Below are positions 1 through 5,779 of a stretch of DNA of 6,367 nt, in pieces. Under the pieces are notes generated by a model. That model was given only the letters and a program-made list of their open reading frames with translations, searched no databases and was not told where the DNA came from. Both the position numbers and the translations under genes were made by a program. The stretch lies in NCBI GenBank assembly GCA_026786335.1, contig JAJAYG010000113.1:1-6367 (forward strand), in the 5' to 3' direction. This DNA is from Chitinophagales bacterium (GTDB lineage Bacteria > Bacteroidota > Bacteroidia > Chitinophagales > UBA10324). Position 1 is the first letter of the stretch; each line of letters begins with the position of its first letter.

Positions 1-469
1 GCGTAAGCAATGTTCTTCCGTGATAACCGCCTTCAAAACAAATCACAGAAGTTCTCTTCGTGTAGTAGCGCGCAACATTCACTGCATTCTCAACTGCTTC
101 ACTGCCCGAGTTTGCGAGTAAAGTTTTCTTTGGAAAATTTCCGGGAGTAATTGAATTCAATAATTCAGCAAGTTCCACATAGGGTTCAGGCGTTGCAACC
201 AAAGTGCAGATGTGCAAATATTTTTCGAGTTGCTCTTTCATTGCAGTCACCACTTTCTCATTGCGGTGACCAACATTGAGCATACCAATTCCTCCTGCAA
301 AATCAAGTAAGCGATTTCCATCTACATCATATACAACACCACCATCAGCATGATCAATTGCAATTTCAGTTGACTTCGCCAAACCTGCCGGCATTGAATT
401 TTTGCGGCGCTCAATTATCGCTTTTGATTTTGGACCGGGAATTTCGGTGATTAGGTTTATCTCCTTCAT
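1..469 (-). CDS. gabT: 4-aminobutyrate aminotransferase-like class III aminotransferase, N-terminal part (runs off left edge)
   Basis: This encodes the first 156 residues of a PLP-dependent class III (omega) aminotransferase; the rest, including the PLP-binding lysine, lies outside the window. GabT enzymes move the amino group of 4-aminobutyrate to 2-oxoglutarate, giving succinate semialdehyde and glutamate in the cytoplasm. Family signatures visible are YDVDGNRLLDFAGGIG (residues 47-62), LNVGH (64-68), the cofactor-phosphate loop NSGSEAVENAV (120-130) and FEGGYHGRT (145-153). From memory these align well with E. coli GabT/PuuE. The ATG at 467-469 is chosen because the protein begins at the usual distance before the YDVDG motif; no Shine-Dalgarno sequence precedes it. 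The gene lies 101 bases downstream of the PIN-GNAT gene, across a palindromic repeat. The aldehyde dehydrogenase at the other end of the window would be the next pathway enzyme. Related substrates such as beta-alanine, 5-aminovalerate or ornithine cannot be excluded from this part alone. Confidence 0.86.
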   Translation of the reverse strand, partial: MKEINLITEIPGPKSKAIIERRKNSMPAGLAKSTEIAIDHADGGVVYDVDGNRLLDFAGGIGMLNVGHRNEKVVTAMKEQLEKYLHICTLVATPEPYVELAELLNSITPGNFPKKTLLANSGSEAVENAVNVARYYTKRTSVICFEGGYHGRTLLT

Positions 470-502
470 GGTAAAAAAATAATTTTAAATTTTTTAAATA
501 AT

Positions 503-579
503 ATTGAATATCGAATAATGAATAGCAAATGCCGAAGTGTTTGATTTCGACATTTATTATTCGATATTTATTATTCAAT
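503..579. repeat. long imperfect palindrome, possible intergenic hairpin repeat or attenuator
   Basis: The two arms pair in three blocks. attgaa (503-508) pairs with ttcaat (574-579). tatcgaataat (509-519) pairs with attattcgata (556-566). aaatgccgaa (527-536) pairs with ttcgacattt (546-555), with one G-T-type mismatch. Each arm carries a 7-base unpaired segment (520-526 and 567-573), and the terminal loop is 9 bases (537-545). The right arm overlaps the last codons and stop of the PIN-GNAT gene. On the minus strand the hairpin is followed by AT-rich sequence ending in a T run just before the gabT-like start, so it could terminate or attenuate transcription, or stabilise the upstream message. 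The pairing is seen directly; the function is inferred. Confidence 0.6.
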
Positions 580-1638
580 TTTTTTATCTGCTGCTAAAAC
601 TATCACTGCTCCTGCATTTCCGCAGGTAGGATCGTTCAAATAATCTTTCATTAAACCAACAATTTCAAAACCTACTTTTTTTTGCACGCTCACTGTTGGA
701 TCAAACATTTCACCCTGCTTCACTTTCTCATAATATTCTTCAACACTCATTTCCTTTTTTACTTTTTCATAGCCATTCAACATTCCAACTGTAAGCTGCC
801 CTTTCAAATTTAGAACTTTACAAGTGTGTTGCCTTGCACGATACAAGGCTTTTGCAATTCCTCTGTTTCGATAATGAGGGTCAACACTTACATCAATTCC
901 ATACAACCATTCACCATCAGGTTCATGAGTGGTGAGCCACCCACCGCCCATTACTTCAAAGAATGTATGGTATTCGGGTTTTGTAAAATTATAATGATAG
1001 CGCATTGTTGTGGTTGCACCAATCACTTTACTTCCATCCACTGCAACAAATTGTCCCTTAGGAAAAATCTCTAAATGTTTTTTGTACTGATCGGCATGGA
1101 GCAATTCGTTTTCGGCAAGGGAAGGAAAAACGATTCGCTGCAATGCTTCCAATTGTGAAGTATGCTCCGGTTTCATTTCAGTAATTAAAATTCCGGAGGG
1201 TAAAAATTCTTTATAATGCAAGTCAGCTATTTCTTCCAAAATTATTTTTAAGTACGCATTGTAATTAATGATTTTGGTGCCTCCATAAAATTTTAATGAA
1301 AGCAAATCTTTATCACCGGTAACAAGAAATTCAATCTTCTCTTGCAAGCAAAGATTAAGGAGATAGTCATCTTTAACATCAATTGATTTTGCACCTTGCG
1401 TAGTAATCGAAACTTCAGTAGTGAACGCTCCGAGAAGACGAAGTAATTGAAGATAACGATTTGAAGAAAGGTATTTGCGAACTTGTAGCTTTCGTATTGA
1501 GTTCTTGATTTCATTCAGTAACTCGGGGGACGATATAATTTTACGATCAGATTTTTTTAGTACTTCTATAAGGGAGTTTAATCTTTTACCGAGCGCATAG
1601 CTTATCCAGATATTTGTATCGAAAACAATTTCTCTCAC
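571..1638 (-). CDS. PIN-domain / GNAT acetyltransferase fusion protein
   Basis: This is a 355-residue two-domain protein. Residues 1 to about 138 form a PIN nuclease-like domain of the kind annotated as a toxin-antitoxin PIN-family toxin (COG1569-like). Its acidic residues are D7 in FDTN, E43 in ELLNEI, D90/D91 in VKDDYLL, and D109 in TGDKDLL, so the metal site of an RNase appears complete. Residues about 150-350 form a GNAT acetyltransferase: the acetyl-CoA motif is VSVDPHYRNRGIAKALY (250-266, R257-x-x-G-x-A). IFPKGQFVAV, GGGWLTTHEP and the late DPTVSVQKKVGFEIVGL resemble the GNAT module found beside or fused to carbon-nitrogen hydrolases, recalled from memory. The start is GTG at 1636-1638, needed because FDTN must sit near the N-terminus; it is 11 bases after the 69-residue gene. 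A single open frame spans both domains. The acetyltransferase probably belonged to the amino-acid locus and the PIN part to an inserted toxin-antitoxin cassette. The acetyl acceptor is unknown. Confidence 0.82.
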   Translation of the reverse strand: MREIVFDTNIWISYALGKRLNSLIEVLKKSDRKIISSPELLNEIKNSIRKLQVRKYLSSNRYLQLLRLLGAFTTEVSITTQGAKSIDVKDDYLLNLCLQEKIEFLVTGDKDLLSLKFYGGTKIINYNAYLKIILEEIADLHYKEFLPSGILITEMKPEHTSQLEALQRIVFPSLAENELLHADQYKKHLEIFPKGQFVAVDGSKVIGATTTMRYHYNFTKPEYHTFFEVMGGGWLTTHEPDGEWLYGIDVSVDPHYRNRGIAKALYRARQHTCKVLNLKGQLTVGMLNGYEKVKKEMSVEEYYEKVKQGEMFDPTVSVQKKVGFEIVGLMKDYLNDPTCGNAGAVIVLAADKKIE

Positions 1639-1649
1639 TTGATAGCGAT

Positions 1650-1859
1650 TTATTTCTTGCGCCCCGCGTATCGCTCCTCAAATACAATAGTATCAAGTTC
1701 TTCCTCTGTGATCTGTACATTTTCGGGTGCGGTAATTATGAAATCATCAAGCAAAGATTCTTTGGTGAGAATTTTTATGAAATCAATTTTACCAAGAATG
1801 TTAAGTAATTCCTTTTTGCGCTGTGGCTCCACTTCGATTAATATTTCTTCAGTTTTCAT
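1650..1859 (-). CDS. small acidic protein, candidate antitoxin of the PIN toxin
   Basis: This is a 69-residue protein I do not recognise as a named family. It is rich in glutamate and lysine, with a likely N-terminal beta strand (EEILIEVEP, residues 4-12), a helix (RKKELLNILGKI) and an acidic C-terminal helix ending in EELDTIVFEERYAGRKK. It has no membrane segment or signal peptide. The ATG at 1857-1859 lies 15 bases after the DUF433 relic, and the stop lies 11 bases before the GTG of the PIN-GNAT gene, so translational coupling with the toxin is likely. Small genes directly upstream of PIN toxins normally encode the antitoxin, which wraps the PIN active site and often represses the operon. 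That role is inferred from position, size and charge, not from a recognised domain. Confidence 0.68.
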   Translation of the reverse strand: MKTEEILIEVEPQRKKELLNILGKIDFIKILTKESLLDDFIITAPENVQITEEELDTIVFEERYAGRKK

Positions 1860-1874
1860 AATTCAAATTTACTT

Positions 1875-2072
1875 TTAGATTGCTGCAAAACGAATGCATG
1901 CTTTAATATCTTTTGGCTCAAGTGAAGGATATTGCTTCAGAATATCTTCTTAGGAATCACCTGCACTTAAAAATTCCAAAATGGTTTGCACCGAAATTCT
2001 CTTACCGCGAATTGCAGGTTTACCATTCAACTTATCGTCGTCAATTGTGATTCTTGAAAGCGTATTTTTCAT
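1875..2072 (-). pseudogene. DUF433 antitoxin-like gene interrupted by an in-frame stop
   Basis: Translation from the ATG at 2070-2072 gives RITIDDDKLNGKPAIRGKRI followed by SVQTILEFLSAGDS, then a TAA at 1950-1952. The same frame continues EDILKQYPSLEPKDIKACIR to a TAA at 1875-1877. Together these halves match the DUF433 pattern: RITID near the N-terminus, GKPxIRGxRI, ILExLxAGxS, then EDIL, YP and a final I-x-A helix. DUF433 proteins are small winged-helix-like antitoxins, commonly paired with DUF5615 PIN-like toxins. The internal stop falls inside the domain, leaving a 40-residue product that lacks the last third, and even the read-through version (64 residues plus the stop position) ends a little early. 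No DUF5615 gene is visible here. A sequencing error or suppression of the stop cannot be ruled out. Confidence 0.82.
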
Positions 2073-2088
2073 ATTGTATTATTTAAAA

Positions 2089-2096
2089 CAAAGATA
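2089..2096 (-). promoter_or_regulatory. candidate Bacteroidota -7 element upstream of the DUF433 relic
   Basis: On the minus strand this reads TATCTTTG, an exact fit to TAnnTTTG, 16 bases before the ATG of the DUF433 relic. The nearest upstream TTG is only 15 bases away, shorter than the usual spacing of about 19-21, so the -33 half is weak. If active, it would drive the antitoxin-like genes and the PIN-GNAT gene separately from the NhaC gene, whose stop lies 28 bases upstream. Confidence 0.42.
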
Positions 2097-2124
2097 AGAT
2101 TCTCCAGGTATCAATAATTTTATT

Positions 2125-3492
2125 TCAAAAAATAAATCCCATTCCCAAATAAACCAAAGCAGAAATTAAAAATGCCAATAATGCAAAAGGTAATTGCGAT
2201 AATGCATGATCTAAATTATTTGTCTCACAACTTTGTGAGGTAAGAATAGTTGCATCGGAATAAAAACAAGCATTGGCGCCAAACACACCTGCACTCACCA
2301 CGGCTCCAATGTTCATCATTACATTTGAATCGAGTGATTGCGCCAGTGGAATTACAATGGGAATTACCACTGCATAAACTCCCCAAGAAGATCCTGTTGT
2401 GAATGAGATGAGTGAAATAGAAACAAAAATTACCATTGGCAATAACTCTCTGCTCACAATTGGTTTTACCCCGTTGATTACATATTGCGTAAGTCCCATT
2501 TGATCGCCCACTTCTTTAAGCACATAAGAAATTACCACAAGTGCCAATGCAAATACCATGGAATTGAAACCAAGAAAAATTGTTTCGGAGAGTTGAGTGA
2601 ATGTTGCAATTCTAATGATGAGATAATAGATGAATGTAAAAGCAACACCCACCATAATTCCTTTCAATGCATCAATCTCAAAAAAGAAGGTTGCAGCCAG
2701 TGTGCTGATCAATGGGAGAATAAAGTAAATCGCTTTCTGTTTTTTTTCGCCTTCAAAGATTTCAAGTTTAACTGAAGATAATTTTCTCCCTTCAGGAATT
2801 GTAGCACCTGTCTCTTCGGCACGCAAAACGGCAGATTTCATTTTACCAAAAATTGGAATTACTCCCATGATCACCAATGGAATTAATAAAACTGAAACCC
2901 AGCCATAGGCAACAAATGGAATTACATTCAAATATATTTTTACTTCTTCACCCTGTAAAGCCATATTACTTTTTACCATGATGCCCCCTATGAAAATAGT
3001 CCAGGTTGAAATTGGAAAGATCACACTCCATGGAGGTGCAGTAGTGTTTACGATGTAAGCAAGGTATTCACGCGGTACTTTAAAGTGATCAGTGATTTTT
3101 TTCATGGTGATACCTACGGTTAGCGCACTGAGGTAATCATCTAAAAAAATAAAAAGCCCAAGTCCCCATGTGCCCAGCAATGCAGCTCTTTTGGTTTTTA
3201 TTTTGGTTAGCATCACTTCACCAAACTTTAAAGCCCCACCGCTTCTAACAACCAAACCAATAAGAGAACCATACAACCCGCAAACAAGAATTACCCAAAC
3301 AGTGCTTTCATCTTCCATCACTTTGTATAGGGTATCAACAAAGCCGGTGAAAAAATTTGTTTGGGTATGAATGCCAATGATGATGAATCCAACTATGCAA
3401 CCAACCAGCAATGCTTCAAATGAACTGCGCCATATAATTGCAAGAACAATTACAACAAGCGGAGGAATAATTGCGAGTGCGCCGTAGTCCAT
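2125..3492 (-). CDS. NhaC-family Na+/H+ antiporter-like transporter, possible amino-acid carrier
   Basis: This is a 455-residue polytopic inner-membrane protein, about normal length for the NhaC family (COG1757), with roughly ten to twelve hydrophobic segments. Family signatures include FLDDYLSALTVG (residues 116-127), NTTAPPWSVIFPISTW (149-164), SFTTGSSWGVYAVVIPI (363-379) and, near the C-terminus, ANACFYSDATILTSQ (406-420) with NNLDHALSQLP (425-435). The last matches the SD-TTILSS / DH-x-x-QLP block of NhaC proteins. A charged cytoplasmic loop occupies about 216-255. NhaC relatives exchange Na+ and H+, but several are genetically linked to amino-acid catabolism and are thought to carry amino acids. 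Its position between a succinate-semialdehyde-type dehydrogenase and a GabT-like aminotransferase makes uptake of 4-aminobutyrate or a similar compound a reasonable inference. The start is ATG at 3490-3492; no Shine-Dalgarno sequence is seen. Confidence 0.87.
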   Translation of the reverse strand: MDYGALAIIPPLVVIVLAIIWRSSFEALLVGCIVGFIIIGIHTQTNFFTGFVDTLYKVMEDESTVWVILVCGLYGSLIGLVVRSGGALKFGEVMLTKIKTKRAALLGTWGLGLFIFLDDYLSALTVGITMKKITDHFKVPREYLAYIVNTTAPPWSVIFPISTWTIFIGGIMVKSNMALQGEEVKIYLNVIPFVAYGWVSVLLIPLVIMGVIPIFGKMKSAVLRAEETGATIPEGRKLSSVKLEIFEGEKKQKAIYFILPLISTLAATFFFEIDALKGIMVGVAFTFIYYLIIRIATFTQLSETIFLGFNSMVFALALVVISYVLKEVGDQMGLTQYVINGVKPIVSRELLPMVIFVSISLISFTTGSSWGVYAVVIPIVIPLAQSLDSNVMMNIGAVVSAGVFGANACFYSDATILTSQSCETNNLDHALSQLPFALLAFLISALVYLGMGFIF

Positions 3493-3591
3493 TGCGTGAA
3501 TATAGGATTGCTAAGCAACACTGCTAAAATATTTTACTTCACATTCTGCGGAAATTTTTTCAGTACCCGAAAAACTATTTCTTCTTGATAA
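3493..3591. other. short intergenic stretch before the NhaC-family gene
   Basis: It separates the dehydrogenase relic from the NhaC-family start. I see no convincing TAnnTTTG element, no strong hairpin and no similarity to the sequence that follows the intact dehydrogenase gene, so the duplicated segment appears to end at the relic's stop codon. Confidence 0.5.
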
Positions 3592-3763
3592 TTACAACCC
3601 TCCAATAGTATATAGTTTCTTCTCCATTTATTCACAAAGCGCTTTACTTCGGCATTCGTGACCAATACCATTTTGTTTGGAATAACTATACGAAGCCTAT
3701 ACAGCAGCAGCAGCAAGCCGTTGATTCCGATCATTCCGAATTTAATTTTCATAGCGGAAAATT
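3592..3763 (-). pseudogene. decayed duplicate of the aldehyde dehydrogenase 3' end
   Basis: Read on the minus strand, this segment is a degenerate copy of the last ~55 codons of the dehydrogenase at the right edge of the window. The first part (3752 downward) gives KIKFGMIGIN, matching KLEFGMIGIN of the intact gene. One net base is then lost around a short CTG run (3702-3713), and the frame resumes as *ASYSYSKQNGIGHE, matching EAPFGGWKQSGIGHE. It continues with an in-frame TAA in place of a tyrosine codon, then MEKKLYTIGGL and a stop at exactly the position of the intact gene's stop (EKKLITIGSL). Over the last 36 codons I count by hand about 70% nucleotide identity without gaps. Two internal stops plus indels mean it cannot make the domain. 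The homology begins about 5 bases after the SLC13 stop codon. A 72-codon open frame here (3534-3752) is an accident of the frameshift. Confidence 0.88.
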
Positions 3764-3768
3764 AAAAT

Positions 3769-5547
3769 TTAGTACAGATCGTAAACATAACCGAGGATGG
3801 TAATACTAAGAACCATATAAAGAATTGTGAGCGGGAAACCAACTTTAACATAGTCTCTGAATTTATAACCACCAGGGCCATAAACCATCAAGTTGGTTTG
3901 ATATCCTATAGGAGTAATAAAATCACCACTGCCGGCAAATGCAATACCGAGCATGAACGGAATGGGATTAAGGCCCATAGTTTCGCAAGTTGAAAGCGCA
4001 ATGGGGATGGTGATGGCAACAGAAGCAGCATTGGTCATAAATGCTGTAAGAACATTTGTGATCAGGTAAATTCCAGCGAGAACTCCAATAACACCGAAAG
4101 GGAGTAGTACAGCAATGAGTCCGTCGGCATAAAACTTTGCAGCACCACTCGCCGAAAGTGCTTTGCCTATCGCCAATGCAAAAGCAAGCATAATGATTAG
4201 ATTAAGATCTAACCCTTCCTTAACATCTCTCACTCTAATTACTTTTAAAAGAAGCATTGCACCTGCTGCAATAATGAGTGCTGAAAATAAATTCACCAAA
4301 CCAAATGCAGCAAGAGCTATTGCAATTACTGTTGATCCCAATAACATATATGACTGTTTGCGACCAATTTTCCTACTTGTTTTTGTTTTGCCGATTATCA
4401 AAAGGTCACGGCTTCCTGCCACGTGGAAATTAAAATCGGGGCCGGGAAGAATAAGCATGAGGTCACCTGATTTCATTTTTATGTCTCCGATTTTTCCTGC
4501 TAATTTTTCTCCATTGCGGTGAATTCCAACAATAGAAGCATCGTACTTCGGCCTAAAGTCTGTTTGATTTACATTCTTTCCAACCAAATAGGAATCTGGG
4601 TTTATAACAACCTCATGAAAGTTAATATTATCTGCAGATAAGATAATGCCTTCACCATTGCTGAGAACAATGCCTCTATCAGATCTTATTAGTTCAGTGA
4701 TACGTTCTGTGTTGCCGGCGAAAATCAACAAGTCGCCTGCAACCAACTCTTCGGTAGTTGGCACCGGAGAAATTTTTTGATCGTGCCGTATCAATTCTAC
4801 AAGATATAATCCATCGGGGTGCCCAAGATTTGCCGCTTCAATACTTTTACCAATTAAAACAGAATCTGATGTGATCACACATTCTGTTAGATATTCTCTT
4901 GCATTATTGCTAAATGATGAAGCAGGATCTTTTCGTATTGGAAGTAACCGATGACCAATAAATTGAAAATATAAAATGCCCAAGAGAGCAATTGGAATTC
5001 CAACTGCACTGAATTCAAACATATTTAACGGGCGCAAACCACTCTCCACCATTAGCCCGCTTACTATAAGGTTTGTAGAGGTACCAATGAGTGTTGCCAT
5101 GCCCCCCATAATGGTTGCATACGATAAGGGTATCAAAAGCTTTGATGCTGCAACTTTATTTTTCTTTCCCCACTCTTGAACATAAGGAATAAGTAATGCG
5201 ACAATGGGTGTATTATTAACCCAAGCCGAACTAAAACTTACAAATGTTGTAAGCCTCCATAAGAAACCCTTGTAGGAGAGATCGCCTTTAAATAATGTTT
5301 CAAATAACCTGGTTACTAGATCTGTTTTCCGTAAACAGTCAGCCAGGATTACAAGAACTATTATCACTGCTATCTGCTCATTTGAAAAACCCTCAAGTAC
5401 TTCCTTAGGACCAATAATTCCCGAGATTAATAATGCTACAATTGCAAAAAGAAAAGAAAGTGTTGGTCGAATAAACTCCATGTAGAGAGCAATTACAAGA
5501 AATAGTATCACTGCTGATACGATAATAATTTGTAAATCCTGTGGCAT
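3769..5547 (-). CDS. SLC13/DASS-family anion:sodium symporter with tandem RCK_C domains
   Basis: This is a 592-residue inner-membrane transporter of the SLC13 (divalent anion:Na+ symporter) type. The two pore repeats are split by a soluble insert. The first repeat (residues about 5-203) carries SSAWVNNTPIVALLIP (106-121) and the substrate loop IGTSTNLIVSG (154-164). The insert (about 218-385) looks like two RCK_C/TrkA_C ligand-binding domains, with repeated SVLIGKSI / SYLVGKNV and AGDLLIFAG / SGDLMLILPG patterns. The second repeat (about 400-592) carries MTNAASVAITIPIAL (504-518) and GDFITPIGYQTNLMVYGPGG (541-560). Relatives with this insert are usually called sulfate or thiosulfate transporters, though dicarboxylates are also possible; the substrate is not decided by sequence alone. 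The ATG at 5545-5547 fits the hydrophobic first helix. The gene seems to have its own promoter upstream and is bracketed by two copies of the dehydrogenase 3' end. Confidence 0.88.
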   Translation of the reverse strand: MPQDLQIIIVSAVILFLVIALYMEFIRPTLSFLFAIVALLISGIIGPKEVLEGFSNEQIAVIIVLVILADCLRKTDLVTRLFETLFKGDLSYKGFLWRLTTFVSFSSAWVNNTPIVALLIPYVQEWGKKNKVAASKLLIPLSYATIMGGMATLIGTSTNLIVSGLMVESGLRPLNMFEFSAVGIPIALLGILYFQFIGHRLLPIRKDPASSFSNNAREYLTECVITSDSVLIGKSIEAANLGHPDGLYLVELIRHDQKISPVPTTEELVAGDLLIFAGNTERITELIRSDRGIVLSNGEGIILSADNINFHEVVINPDSYLVGKNVNQTDFRPKYDASIVGIHRNGEKLAGKIGDIKMKSGDLMLILPGPDFNFHVAGSRDLLIIGKTKTSRKIGRKQSYMLLGSTVIAIALAAFGLVNLFSALIIAAGAMLLLKVIRVRDVKEGLDLNLIIMLAFALAIGKALSASGAAKFYADGLIAVLLPFGVIGVLAGIYLITNVLTAFMTNAASVAITIPIALSTCETMGLNPIPFMLGIAFAGSGDFITPIGYQTNLMVYGPGGYKFRDYVKVGFPLTILYMVLSITILGYVYDLY

Positions 5548-5779
5548 AAATATTAATTTAGAATTGAGTATGGTTTATAACAAATAAAAATGATCGGTTA
5601 CAATTAAGCTTTTGTGAATAGTTTTAATTTCATAATTAATACTTAATCTATATATTTGGTAGATTTTTTACAAAAATAGAAATGCTTTTCAAAAATCCAA
5701 ACATTTTAGGAAGAAACTTAAAAAAAATTAAATAATAAATTGATTGGGCGGGAATTATTCTTAAGAAAATGAAAGGTGG
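5548..5779. other. AT-rich intergenic region upstream of the SLC13 gene
   Basis: No open frame or RNA gene is evident here. It contains the promoter candidate described separately and, close to the dehydrogenase stop, a 10-base palindrome ttcttaagaa (5758-5767) too short to call a terminator. If the promoter is used, the SLC13 message would have a leader of roughly 115 bases, in which I see no recognisable riboswitch. Confidence 0.5.
5671..5701 (-). promoter_or_regulatory. candidate Bacteroidota promoter for the SLC13 gene
   Basis: On the minus strand there is TTTG (5701-5698), a 19-base spacer, and TATTTTTG (5678-5671). This matches the TTTG / TAnnTTTG pair used by the Bacteroidota primary sigma factor, with correct spacing. 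The -7 box lies about 120 bases before the SLC13 start codon, implying that the transporter gene can be expressed separately from the dehydrogenase upstream. Confidence 0.55.

Noticed and set aside
571..1638. The GNAT domain as a tRNA-acetylating toxin of the TacT/AtaT type
   Set aside because: Its sequence motifs and its longer length fit a metabolic-type GNAT, and there is no DUF1778-like antitoxin; the toxin-like part of this protein is the PIN domain.
3702..3713. Four cag units as a possible phase-variable repeat
   Set aside because: The run is very short and lies in a pseudogene that already has two stops, so length changes could not switch a gene on. It probably marks where slippage removed one base.
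3534..3752. A 72-codon open frame on the minus strand that could be called a small hypothetical protein
   Set aside because: Its first 12 residues match the dehydrogenase, but the rest is the out-of-frame reading of a decayed copy; the homologous frame continues next to it with two stops. It is treated as a pseudogene.
4163..4522. A 119-codon open frame on the plus strand
   Set aside because: It lies entirely antisense to the SLC13 gene, whose family motifs are clear, and its translation has no recognisable domain.
5758..5767. Palindrome ttcttaagaa after the dehydrogenase stop as a terminator
   Set aside because: The arms are only 5 bases, AT-rich, with no loop and no following T run in the transcribed direction.
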